DNA of 64,000 bases from CAYVQZ01 sp964453435 (lineage in GTDB: Bacteria > Abyssobacteria > SURF-5). Each line of letters starts with the position of its first letter. Within the stretch, counting starts at the first letter, position 1. A program made the position numbers and the translations under genes. This document shows positions 25,598-33,882 of this stretch, in pieces. The notes beneath the pieces were generated by a model, which saw only the letters and a program-made list of their open reading frames with translations, did not search any database and had not been told where the DNA came from. The stretch lies in assembly GCA_964453435.1 (NCBI GenBank), contig CAYVQZ010000009.1:29434-93433 (forward strand), read 5' to 3'.

Positions 25598-25657
25598 TTT
25601 CTTTGGCCGGGGGATTGCGCTTTTTGCCGAAAACTCGGGCTAGGGAACTCCGAGGTA

Positions 25658-25681
25658 TCCCACGACTGGTGGCTCGTGGGA
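25658..25681. repeat. 8-bp stem-loop upstream of the 25.7-kb gene
   Basis: TCCCACGA (25658-25665) and TCGTGGGA (25674-25681) are perfect complements around an eight-base loop. It lies between two small genes and lacks a following T-run, so its role is unclear. Confidence 0.5.
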
Positions 25682-25734
25682 CATTTGTGAAACACTCTCA
25701 AATGATGGCGTCCCGCGAAAGGGGGCAAGGAACG

Positions 25735-26163
25735 ATGAGAAAACTGCTGACTTTCTGGTTGTCCGTTTCCATACTGTTTGTGTTCTCGAAGACGGCCGTC
25801 TCCCACGAACTCACCCCTGAAGAAGCTGGGCACCCGGTGCGGCTCGCTGCTTATGCCCTGCACCCGATAGGCTTTGTCCTCTATCACGGCATTCTGAAAC
25901 CCGCCCACGGGCTGGTCTCCAAGCCCGGATTGAAAGAGGTGTTCGGCCATCAAGAAGGGGAGATGGGGGGAAAGTCCTGGGAACGATATCGGTACCACGC
26001 GCCGGCGCTCATGGAACACCCGAGTTCGGAAAGCGCGGGACCGGCATGTCTCGAGCGCGCAACCGTTTCTCACCGGCAAGGAACGCGGGCGTGTGACGCT
26101 CCCCTTCACGGCACACCCATGGGCAACGGGGCCGAATCAATGAAAGAGGAACAGAATGACTGA
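25735..26163 (+). CDS. Secreted or anchored small protein, unknown
   Basis: A 142-residue protein beginning with a signal peptide (MRKLLTFWLSVSILFVFSKT, then AVSHE) after an AAGGAAC Shine-Dalgarno. The mature part contains HPIGFVLYHGILKPAHGLV and KPGLKEVFGHQ, a short hydrophobic His-containing region I recall from small uncharacterised proteins of other environmental bacteria but cannot name. The C-terminal 50 residues look low in conservation and Cys-containing. It overlaps the next gene by eight bases. Confidence 0.55.
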   Translation: MRKLLTFWLSVSILFVFSKTAVSHELTPEEAGHPVRLAAYALHPIGFVLYHGILKPAHGLVSKPGLKEVFGHQEGEMGGKSWERYRYHAPALMEHPSSESAGPACLERATVSHRQGTRACDAPLHGTPMGNGAESMKEEQND

Positions 26164-26341
26164 AAACGCGCCGGACAGACCGGAAGAAGAAAAGACCGAC
26201 GTGGACGAGCTCGAGCAGGCGTTGCTGAATGCAATGAAAAGCCTCGGCCGCAAGAACAAGGAAATCGAGGAGTACCTGCAGGGTATGACACGGACAACCG
26301 AAAAACCCGCCAACGAGAACGAAACCGCTTCCGACACCTGA
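26156..26341 (+). CDS. Small acidic helical protein, unknown
   Basis: A 61-residue protein, strongly charged, with a predicted single amphipathic helix (VDELEQALLNAMKSLGRKNK, then EIEEYLQGM) and disordered acidic ends. AGAGGAAC lies just before the ATG, which overlaps the preceding gene. No family is recognised. It may be real because it has a good ribosome-binding site and lies in the same small-gene row; it may also be a chance frame. Confidence 0.5.
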   Translation: MTENAPDRPEEEKTDVDELEQALLNAMKSLGRKNKEIEEYLQGMTRTTEKPANENETASDT

Positions 26342-26351
26342 GTTCCCCGGG

Positions 26352-27698
26352 CTAGAGCGCCCGCTGGTCGATCTCCCGGTAGATCGCGTCGCAGATTCTG
26401 TCATAGTCGGGAGGAAGTTCTATCGGCACGTTCGCATGTGCCGGCTCTATTCCTCGAAGCCTGTTGGTGTGATAGCGCAGCTTGAAGTCCGTAAACTTCA
26501 ATCCATGGGCGGTTGATATTACAACCACTTTTTTTTCCTTCCCGATAACGCCCTTCTCGACGAGCTTGAACAACACCGAGAGCGCCACGCCCGTGTGCGG
26601 ACAACAAAACAGGCCCGTCGTATCGGCCAGAGCGGCTGCATTCGCCAGCTCGCTCTCGGTCGCCTGCTCGACGACCCCGTCGAACTCCTTCAGTATGCGC
26701 ACCGCTTTCTGCAGGCTTATCGGATTCCCGATCTGAATCGCGCTGGCCAATGTCTTCTTCGCTTTCTTTGCCCTGAATTCTTTAAATCCCTTCTTGTAAC
26801 TCAAGTAAAGCGGGTTCGCGTTCGCCGCCTGCGCGCATGCGATACGAGGACGTTTCCGAATGATTCCCAACCCCTCCATCAAAAGGAAGCCCTTGCCCAA
26901 TGCCGCAATATTTCCTAAATTGCCTCCCGGAACAATGACCCAGTCGGGGACCTCCCACTCGAACTGTTGCACAATCTCGATGCTGACGGTCTTCTGGCCC
27001 TCGATCCGCAAGGAATTCATCGAGTTTGCCAGGTAGATGTTGTGCTTCGAACAGATTTCCTTCACCAGGCGCATACAACCGTCGAAATCGGTGTCCAACG
27101 ACAACGTAATCGCGCCATTGGAAAGCGGCTGAATCAACTGCGGAATCGAGACCTTGTTGCGGGGCAAAAACACCACCGCTTGAATTCCCGCTGCGGCACA
27201 GTAGGCCGCGAGAGCCGCCGACGTGTCCCCGGTTGAAGCGCACGCCACGGCGGGAATTTGTTTGCCCTCCTGCCGCATCTGCTTGACCATCGAAACCAGC
27301 ACGGTCATGCCGAGGTCCTTGAATGAGCCCGTATGGCTGTTGCCGCACTGTTTGACCCAGAGGTCGTGCAGCCCCAAATGCTTTCCCAGCCGCTCGGCCC
27401 AGAACAAATTGCTCCCGCCCTCAAACATGGAAACGACGTTTTCGTTCTCCACCGCGGGACAAACAACCTCTTTCTTGCCCCACACCGCGCTTCCATACGG
27501 CCATTCCGTCCTCATGAAGCGATAATCGAACAAGTTCTTCCACTCTTCGCCGCTCGTCTTCCTGAGGATTTCCAGGTCGTGGCGGACTTCCAGCAAGTTG
27601 CCGCAACTCGGGCAACTGTAAATAATCTCGTTCAGCTCATACCTGCCCTCGCAACCGGCAATGCATTGAAACCATGCCTTGAATTCACCGCTCTCCAT
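26352..27698 (-). CDS. thrC: Threonine synthase
   Basis: A 448-residue PLP enzyme converting O-phosphohomoserine to threonine. The N-terminus has a zinc-ribbon-like Cys set (CIAGCEG, then YSCPSCGNLL), found in one threonine-synthase branch. The PLP Lys lies in GNSHTGSFKDLGMTVL, with the substrate-binding ACASTGDTSAALAAYCA and VPGGNLGNIAAL phosphate loop. GGAAGGGG precedes the ATG. The stop converges with the 26156-26341 gene after ten bases. Cystathionine-related fold type II enzymes are alternatives, but the combination favours ThrC. Confidence 0.93.
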   Translation of the reverse strand: MESGEFKAWFQCIAGCEGRYELNEIIYSCPSCGNLLEVRHDLEILRKTSGEEWKNLFDYRFMRTEWPYGSAVWGKKEVVCPAVENENVVSMFEGGSNLFWAERLGKHLGLHDLWVKQCGNSHTGSFKDLGMTVLVSMVKQMRQEGKQIPAVACASTGDTSAALAAYCAAAGIQAVVFLPRNKVSIPQLIQPLSNGAITLSLDTDFDGCMRLVKEICSKHNIYLANSMNSLRIEGQKTVSIEIVQQFEWEVPDWVIVPGGNLGNIAALGKGFLLMEGLGIIRKRPRIACAQAANANPLYLSYKKGFKEFRAKKAKKTLASAIQIGNPISLQKAVRILKEFDGVVEQATESELANAAALADTTGLFCCPHTGVALSVLFKLVEKGVIGKEKKVVVISTAHGLKFTDFKLRYHTNRLRGIEPAHANVPIELPPDYDRICDAIYREIDQRAL

Positions 27699-27751
27699 AG
27701 TCCCCTTCCATTATTATTGGCCTGGTTATCGCAACCGGACGGACCGCACGT

Positions 27752-29062
27752 TCAAACCATTCCCTTTGCAACCTGGGCCGCAGCCTCAATCGTTCGGTCG
27801 ATATCCTCCTCCTGATGCTCCGTGCACAACACCCCTCCGCCGTGCACGAGGAACACGCCTTGATTCAGCATCCCGAACTGGAACTCCATGTTCTTGAACA
27901 TATCGGTCTTCGTAAACACGTCCATCGTGCAATTGATCTCGACATCGTCTCCGTACGGAAACAGCACGATGAACATCGAGGAAATTCCCATCGCCTTCGC
28001 CGTGACGCCGCAATCGCCCATGGCCTCCTCGATGCCTTTCCGGAGGAGCGCCCCCTTTCGCTCGAGCTCGGGATATATCTCCTCCCTGCGGTCGCGATAA
28101 ATCCCGACCGCAATCTTGCCGGCCAGCATGGAAAGCGGGTTCGCCGAATATGTTCCGCCCCCGATAAACACCTTTTCGTCCTTGACGGACGACCTCTGCG
28201 GGTTCGCAAGCTCCATGATGTCCCTGCGACCGGCAACCGCGCCGATCGGCATTCCGCCGCCCAGGTTCTTCCCCATCGTGCACAGGTCCGGCGTGACGCC
28301 GAAATATTCCTGCCCTCCGCCGGGCGCCAGCCTGAAGCCGGTGATGACCTCGTCAAACATCAGCACCGCTCCCGTTTCGCGCGTTATTTCACGCAGCCCC
28401 CGCAGAAACTCGGGCTTGCAGGCCACGCCACCGCCCGACGTTATGACCGGCTCTATCAGAATCCCCGCAAAATCATCGCGATGCTCCTCGACGAGCTTTC
28501 TCACAAAGTCGAGATCGTTGGCGGGAAACGCTTTCGTATATTTCGTTATCTCCGGCAACAATCCCATGCTCTCCTCCATGTCGTACGGAGGCATGACGGC
28601 CACGGAGAGGTCGGGATTGCCGCCGTGCCATCCACCCTCGGCCTTCAGGATAACCTTCTTGCCCGTGAAAGCGCGCGCGAGCCGAACCGCATACATCGTC
28701 GCCTCGGTCCCCGAACAGCAAAAGCGAACCATCTCCGCGCAGGGCGCCGTGTCGCACACCAGCTCCGCAAATTCCACCTCGTGCTTGTTCACAATTCCCC
28801 AATGAGTTCCTTTCGGTATCTGCCGCCTCAACGCCTTGACTATCTCCGGCGGATTGTGGCCGAGGATCAACCCGGAATGACCGTTCCAGTAATCGATAAA
28901 CTCGTTCCCGTCAACGTCTCGAAACTTCCCGCCATAGGCTTCCTTTATGTAGATGGGGTACGGAGCGCTAAAGCGAACGTTATGAGAAATCCCTCCGGGC
29001 AATACCTTCTGAGCTCTCTTGGCCAACCGCTTCGACTTCTTTGTGTTGATCGTGTATTGCAT
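27752..29062 (-). CDS. HemL-like class III aminotransferase
   Basis: A 436-residue PLP-dependent enzyme of aminotransferase class III, close to glutamate-1-semialdehyde 2,1-aminomutase. Blocks are QKVLPGGISHNVRF, DGNEFIDYWNGHSGLILGHN, FCCSGTEATMYAVRLARAFT, VLMFDEVITGFRL and the PLP Lys region CTMGKNLGGGMPIGAVAGR. True HemL carries AYHG-type and GKIIGGGLPVGA motifs; here GGWHGG and other differences suggest a paralogue that could act on another substrate. Tetrapyrrole synthesis cannot be inferred with confidence. It shares orientation with thrC, with a strong promoter at 29125-29153. Confidence 0.82.
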   Translation of the reverse strand: MQYTINTKKSKRLAKRAQKVLPGGISHNVRFSAPYPIYIKEAYGGKFRDVDGNEFIDYWNGHSGLILGHNPPEIVKALRRQIPKGTHWGIVNKHEVEFAELVCDTAPCAEMVRFCCSGTEATMYAVRLARAFTGKKVILKAEGGWHGGNPDLSVAVMPPYDMEESMGLLPEITKYTKAFPANDLDFVRKLVEEHRDDFAGILIEPVITSGGGVACKPEFLRGLREITRETGAVLMFDEVITGFRLAPGGGQEYFGVTPDLCTMGKNLGGGMPIGAVAGRRDIMELANPQRSSVKDEKVFIGGGTYSANPLSMLAGKIAVGIYRDRREEIYPELERKGALLRKGIEEAMGDCGVTAKAMGISSMFIVLFPYGDDVEINCTMDVFTKTDMFKNMEFQFGMLNQGVFLVHGGGVLCTEHQEEDIDRTIEAAAQVAKGMV

Positions 29063-29124
29063 CGTTCCTCTCCTGGCGCCGAGTCCGGTTTTCGCGTCTC
29101 TGAGAAGGGCCTGTGCTTGTCACG

Positions 29125-29153
29125 ATTATACGATGAATGCTAACCAGAATCAA
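29125..29153 (-). promoter_or_regulatory. Promoter for the HemL-like aminotransferase (and thrC)
   Basis: Minus strand: TTGATT (29148-29153), 17-base spacer, perfect TATAAT (29125-29130). The leader to the ATG at 29062 is about 55 bases. Confidence 0.75.
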
Positions 29154-29371
29154 CAAAAACCGAGAACTCCCCCGGACTCCAATGATCCGGCAGATATGCG
29201 AATCCATCGGTATCTCTCGAACTGCCAAACGTGGCTTGTCTCGCCATCGAACAGGCGCGCGGGCGCCGAGCGTTTCCGAACATCACCGACAACCCGCCGG
29301 GATGAATCCGACCGCCTGCCCCGGGACAATGTCGTCCGGTGAATCAGCCCCGCGGTTGCTGATGCAGCTCC

Positions 29372-29404
29372 TTGGGGGAGACCAGCCGGCATGGTGTCCC
29401 CCAA
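29372..29404. repeat. Stem-loop related to the 8641-8685 element
   Basis: TTGGGGGAGACCAG, loop CCGGC, ATGGTGTCCCCCAA. The right arm is identical to that at 8641-8685, while the left arm has two mismatches. It lies just upstream of the TIR element at 29433-29507 in the 29063-29682 gap, which otherwise holds no gene that I can support. Confidence 0.75.
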
Positions 29405-29432
29405 TAAGCCGTCTTTCAGCGCAGGAGGCTGT

Positions 29433-29507
29433 GAGTGTCTCCGATAATTGCTTGCGAAGGGGCTGTCCCCTGAGCACAGAACCGTTATGAAATTATCGGA
29501 CACACTC
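29433..29507. repeat. Short member of the TIR element family
   Basis: A 75-bp element. GAGTGTCTCCGATAATT (29433-29449) pairs with AATTATCGGACACACTC (29491-29507) with one mismatch. The interior has GGGGCTGTCCCCTGAGCACAGAACC, matching the 3' module seen at 10747-10868 and 48995-49098. Confidence 0.75.
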
Positions 29508-29682
29508 CCTGCCCCAAGGCGGGTCCCACCGAAGCGCGACATTTCCGTGCCTGTGGCGGCGCGCTTTCCACAACCCGAAACTCATGCCAGAATTAGCTAA
29601 GAGGAAATAGTTCAAAAGAATTGCGGGATGATCCCGTATCACAAAGCGGAGCGGCGCCGCATTCGGAAGGGAGCGTATCCAC

Positions 29683-30804
29683 ATGACAACAGCAACGAAG
29701 GGACTTGAAGGAGTAGTCGTGGCCGAATCCAAGATTTCTTTCATCGACGGCGCGAAAGGAATTCTGGCATACCGCGGATACCCGATAGAGCAACTGGCCG
29801 ACGGCGCAGGGTTTGAGGAGGTAATCTACTTGCTCTGGAACGCGAAACTGCCAAACCAGGACGAGCTGGACGAGTTCAAGAAGCTGTTGGTCGCCGAGCG
29901 CGGCTTGCCGCAGCCAGTGCTCGATATCGTTACGGCGGCCCCCCCCGATTCGCATCCGATGGACGTCCTCAGAACGGCCGTTAGCGCGCTCGCTCTGTAC
30001 GATCCCGAGACCGAAGACCCCTCTCATGAGGCCAACCTGCGAAAAGCCGCTCGACTCGTCTCGAAGACCCCGACCATCATTGCGGCCTTCAACCGGAGAC
30101 GGAACGAGTTGCCCATCGTCGAGCCTCTGAAAGAGAAAAGCCTGGCCGAAAACTTTCTCTATATGATGGCCGGACAGGAGATGATGCCAGTCCTCAATCG
30201 CGTCCTCGATGTCTGTCTTGTTCTCCATGCCGACCACGAATTCAACGCTTCGACCTTCGCCGCCCGCGTCACGATCAGCACGCTCTCCGACCTGTATTCC
30301 GCCATAACCTCCGCTGTCGGGACACTGAAGGGGCCGCTGCATGGCGGAGCGAACACGCGCGTTATGCAAATGCTCCTGGACATAGGAGAACTCGAGAAGG
30401 TGGAGGATTACATCCACAATTTGCTCGACAAGAAGGGCAGAGTCATGGGCATTGGACACAGGGTGTATAAAACCATGGACCCGCGCGCGAAAATCTTGAA
30501 ACAATACTCCAAGTGGATGAGCGAGCATGGTTGTGGTCCGCTCTGGTATGGAATGCTCACCAAAATCGAGGATATCATGCGCGCGGAAAAGGGAATGGAC
30601 CCGAACGTGGACTTCTATTCGGCCTCGGTCTATTACTGCATGGGCATTCCGCTCGACCTCTATACCACAATCTTCGCAATGAGTCGCATGGCCGGCTGGA
30701 CGGCCCACGTTCTCGAGCAACTCTCGGATAACAGGCTCATCCGTCCCATCGCGAATTACACGGGACGCGCGAATGAGAAGTTCGTGCCCATCGAATCGCG
30801 GTAG
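29683..30804 (+). CDS. gltA: Citrate synthase (short type II-like)
   Basis: A 373-residue citrate synthase condensing oxaloacetate and acetyl-CoA. Motifs: ISFIDGAKGILAYRGYPIEQL, the His in LHGGANTRVMQML, and the signature MGIGHRVYKTMDPRA, with the C-terminal PIANYTGRANEKFVPIE. The length (about 370) is that of the non-NADH-regulated short form rather than the 427-residue enterobacterial type. 2-Methylcitrate synthase cannot be fully excluded, but no prpB/prpD neighbours are present. No clear promoter was found in the repeat-containing gap upstream. Confidence 0.93.
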   Translation: MTTATKGLEGVVVAESKISFIDGAKGILAYRGYPIEQLADGAGFEEVIYLLWNAKLPNQDELDEFKKLLVAERGLPQPVLDIVTAAPPDSHPMDVLRTAVSALALYDPETEDPSHEANLRKAARLVSKTPTIIAAFNRRRNELPIVEPLKEKSLAENFLYMMAGQEMMPVLNRVLDVCLVLHADHEFNASTFAARVTISTLSDLYSAITSAVGTLKGPLHGGANTRVMQMLLDIGELEKVEDYIHNLLDKKGRVMGIGHRVYKTMDPRAKILKQYSKWMSEHGCGPLWYGMLTKIEDIMRAEKGMDPNVDFYSASVYYCMGIPLDLYTTIFAMSRMAGWTAHVLEQLSDNRLIRPIANYTGRANEKFVPIESR

Positions 30805-30850
30805 ACAATTCCGTCACGGAATCGAAGAGCCGCTTGCCCGGCGGGCGCAA

Positions 30851-31468
30851 CTACTCGGATTGCTTCTCTGTCTTGCTCACCACGGTCATCTCTTCCACGC
30901 TGCGCGTCGAGTATGGGCCGGCCACATGCAGGCCATGCCGCCTGAGAAGCCACAGTTCGGGAATAATTTCGGATATGATCTCGCCGTCGTCGAATACCCG
31001 CACGACGGCGCTCTCGGAAACCACAACGGCAACGGCATTCGTTTCCCTCGTGATCGAAGCCGCCGCCATGTGACGGCTTCCCAGCCCCATGGGCAAATCG
31101 ATGCCTTTCGAGGAAGCGTTAATGTAGCGGCACGCCGAAAGAACAACCCCGTCATCCGATATTATGAAGGCTCCATCGAGCTGGGCCAACTCTTTAACCG
31201 TCTCGCGCATGTTCGGATGCGATATGTGTTTGACTTCCGGCGGATGAAGTCCCAGAGGGTCCAGTATCAGGCTCCTTGACCGCTTCAGCACTTCATCGGA
31301 ATCGGAGACGACAAACATGGTCCCTATTTTCCGGCCCTCCCTTCCCTCGCGGGCGAGCTCAACCGCCAATAGAATGACTTCCTCAAGCGTTCTCACGTTT
31401 ACGGCGCGCTCGGCGCTGCAAATGTCACAGAACGGGTCCTCGGATTTGCCGTGGTTCAACATGCTCAT
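30851..31468 (-). CDS. Stand-alone diadenylate cyclase (DAC/DisA_N domain)
   Basis: A protein of about 205 residues. The DAC catalytic motifs are LAQLDGAFIISDDGVVLSA (DGA) and MGLGSRHMAAASITRETNA (RHxAA), so it probably condenses two ATP into cyclic di-AMP. A short N-terminal part has FCDICSAERAVNVRTLEEVI with a CxxC pair. There are no membrane helices as in CdaA and no DisA helix-hairpin-helix tail, so it is a soluble single-domain form. The start is uncertain: ATG 31468 or 31462. It converges with gltA. Cyclic di-AMP signalling usually concerns osmolyte and potassium balance or DNA integrity. Confidence 0.82.
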   Translation of the reverse strand: MSMLNHGKSEDPFCDICSAERAVNVRTLEEVILLAVELAREGREGRKIGTMFVVSDSDEVLKRSRSLILDPLGLHPPEVKHISHPNMRETVKELAQLDGAFIISDDGVVLSACRYINASSKGIDLPMGLGSRHMAAASITRETNAVAVVVSESAVVRVFDDGEIISEIIPELWLLRRHGLHVAGPYSTRSVEEMTVVSKTEKQSE

Positions 31469-31651
31469 CTCTTGACCGTAATCCTCCGCCTTCCACTGCT
31501 CGCCGCACCGCGGGAGCATCCTCCCCCGGCCTTATTATCCTGCGCGTACCCTGTCCCTTTTATTAAACCATATCCGAACACTTTTGGCAAAGCAGGCTCC
31601 GCACCCTCAGTCCCAATTTCAACGACCAGAAGACGACGCGCAGCAAAAGGC

Positions 31652-31817
31652 CTGTGAGAATGTGTCCGATAATTTCATTTTCTGCCGAAACACAAGCGAA
31701 AGGGACTATACCCAATTACGGAATCGCCCGTCTTTTGGTCCCGCCAAAGGCGGGATAGAATCGATTCGTGGACTGTCCCTGAAGCGCACGCAAATGGGGT
31801 ATCGGACAGTTTCACAG
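31652..31817. repeat. TIR element family member upstream of uvrC
   Basis: Imperfect ends CTGTGAGAATGTGTCCGATAAT (from 31652) and TATCGGACAGTTTCACAG (31800-31817). The interior carries GGGACTATACCC, TTACGGAATCGCCCGTCTTTT, a TCCCGCC-AAA-GGCGGGA hairpin (31739-31755) and GGACTGTCCCTGAAGCG. A further half-end ATTGTCGGACAGTCTC lies at 31875-31890. The 31469-31992 gap holds nothing else except the uvrC promoter. Confidence 0.75.
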
Positions 31818-31952
31818 TCCCGAATCTGCGACGCTTCGCCTCCGTAATTCTTGGGACCGCCTCCTCCGCAAGCAATTGTCGGACAGTCTCGCTCCCTATG
31901 GACGGATTTCGCGGCGGCTCTGCCGGGGCCATTTTTCGCGCCCCCGCCGTCC

Positions 31953-31982
31953 TTGCCCACCCGGAATCAGCGAGAGTATAAT
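31953..31982 (+). promoter_or_regulatory. Promoter for uvrC
   Basis: TTGCCC (31953-31958), 18-base spacer and perfect TATAAT (31977-31982). Transcription would begin near 31989, which supports the GTG start at 32014 over an upstream start at 31993. Confidence 0.65.
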
Positions 31983-32013
31983 ACCTTAGAGGTTGCGCGC
32001 AAGGAGGTTCTTC

Positions 32014-33882
32014 GTGAAAAGGGATGTGCTTGTCGAGAAAGTCAAAGGTTTTCCCGACCTGCCCGGGGTGTATCTCATGAAAAACCCCGGGGGAACAGTC
32101 ATCTATGTCGGGAAAGCGAAAAGCCTGCGGAAACGAGTGCGCGCATACTTTTTACAAGGCGACGACGGGCGGGCATGGTCGCCGTTCCTCGCCTCGCGGG
32201 TGGCCGATATCGATTGCGTCGTGACCAACACCGAGAAGGAAGCCATAATCCTCGAGGACAGCGCCATCAAGGAGCACCGCCCCCGGTACAACATCAAGCT
32301 CAAGGACGACAAGAGCTTCCTGCGGCTCAAACTCACCATGCCGGAGGACTATCCGCGACTCTTAATCACGCGAAAAGTAAAGAGGGATGGCGCGCTCTAT
32401 TTCGGGCCATACTCCTCTGCGCACGCGGCGCGCGAGACGTATCGTGTCGTGAACAACTATTTCATGCTCCGAAAATGCTCAAACACGACCTTCAACAGTC
32501 GCGAGCGCCCGTGCATCTATCACGACATGCACAAGTGCTTCGGCCCGTGCTGCGGTCTCATCGACAAAGACACATATGCGGAACTGGCGCAGAATGTCGT
32601 CGCCTTTCTGCAGGGGAAAAGCGACGAATTGCTCGCGGCTCTCCGCGGGCGAATGCAGCAGGCGTCGAAACAGCTCGATTTCGAACTCGCTGCCCGATTC
32701 CGCGATCAGATTCAAGCCCTGGAGAAAACGGTCGAGCGCCAGAAGGTCGCCGCGCCGGACGAATCGGACCGCGACGTGTTTGGCATGTGGGAAAAAGACG
32801 GAAACCTTGCCGTCGCCGTACTTCTCGTCCGCAGGGGAAAACTAGTCGGCAGCGAGCCCTTCCATTTTTCGGACGTGAAAATCCCTCCCGAAGAGGCGCT
32901 CGGTTCCCTGCTCACCCAATTCTACTCCGCCGGAAGACCGCCTCCGAGCGAAGTGCTTCTGCCTCTGCCGTTCGAAAATATGGAGGCGTTCGAACAATTG
33001 CTCACCGAAAGAAGGGCTGAACGCGTGAGGGTCTTGGTTCCGCAGCGCGGCGAGAAACGACGCCTCATGGATATGGCCCGACTCAACGCGCGAACCGTAT
33101 TCGCGGAGCATCAGCGTGCGGCGCTCTCAAAGACAGACGCGCTCGCCGAACTGGAGCGAGCCCTGAATCTCCGCGCCAAGCCACAGCGGATCGAGGCCTT
33201 CGACATATCGAACATCTCCGGAGACCTCGCCGTCGCCTCGATGGTCGTTTTCGAGCAGGGCCACCCGAAGAAATCGGATTATCGCCGGTTCAGAATACGC
33301 GCGGTCGGAGGCGCAGATGATTACGCGATGATGCGTGAAGCGCTCACGAGACACATGAAACGAGCGACGGAAGAAGGGCCAATGCCCTCGTTGATCGTTG
33401 TTGACGGAGGGAAGGGACAGTTGAACGTCGCCCTCAGCGTGTTCGACGAACTTCAAATCATCGACCAGGACGTCGTCGGCATCGCGAAAGAGAAAATGAG
33501 ATTCCGGGAAAAATCGGAGACCGCCGTCCGGGACACCGATAAGATATATGTCCCGCAGCGGAAAGACCCCATCCTCCTGCGCCGGGACTCCGCCGCCCTG
33601 CTCCTCCTGCAGCAGGTCCGCGACGAGGCCCACCGCTTCGCAATCAGCTACCACAAGAGCCTCCGCTCGAAACAGCAGACCCGGTCCGTCCTCGATGGAA
33701 TAAAAGGGGTCGGCCCCCGCCGGAAGAACGCTCTGCTGAGGCGCTTCGGAAGTCTCGCGCAACTGGCGACCGCAAGCCGGGAAGAAATAGCGTCGGTGGC
33801 CGGCATCTCGCCGACGCTCGCCCAAAAAATCAAAAACACCCTCGCCCCCGCCTCAATCGACGATGGAGAGAACACAGCTTGA
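32014..33882 (+). CDS. uvrC: Excinuclease ABC subunit C
   Basis: A 622-residue UvrC making the two incisions in nucleotide excision repair. The N-terminal GIY-YIG domain (LPGVYLMKNPGGTVIYVGK), a cysteine cluster (CIYHDMHKCFGPCCG), the UVR coiled coil (KQLDFELAARFRDQIQALE), the RNase H-like half (IEAFDISNISGDLAVASMVV) and the C-terminal helix-hairpin-helix pair (IKGVGPRRKNALLRRFGS) are all present. GTG at 32014 follows AAGGAGGT at ideal spacing. Its stop overlaps the MATE gene by four bases. Confidence 0.97.
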   Translation: MKRDVLVEKVKGFPDLPGVYLMKNPGGTVIYVGKAKSLRKRVRAYFLQGDDGRAWSPFLASRVADIDCVVTNTEKEAIILEDSAIKEHRPRYNIKLKDDKSFLRLKLTMPEDYPRLLITRKVKRDGALYFGPYSSAHAARETYRVVNNYFMLRKCSNTTFNSRERPCIYHDMHKCFGPCCGLIDKDTYAELAQNVVAFLQGKSDELLAALRGRMQQASKQLDFELAARFRDQIQALEKTVERQKVAAPDESDRDVFGMWEKDGNLAVAVLLVRRGKLVGSEPFHFSDVKIPPEEALGSLLTQFYSAGRPPPSEVLLPLPFENMEAFEQLLTERRAERVRVLVPQRGEKRRLMDMARLNARTVFAEHQRAALSKTDALAELERALNLRAKPQRIEAFDISNISGDLAVASMVVFEQGHPKKSDYRRFRIRAVGGADDYAMMREALTRHMKRATEEGPMPSLIVVDGGKGQLNVALSVFDELQIIDQDVVGIAKEKMRFREKSETAVRDTDKIYVPQRKDPILLRRDSAALLLLQQVRDEAHRFAISYHKSLRSKQQTRSVLDGIKGVGPRRKNALLRRFGSLAQLATASREEIASVAGISPTLAQKIKNTLAPASIDDGENTA

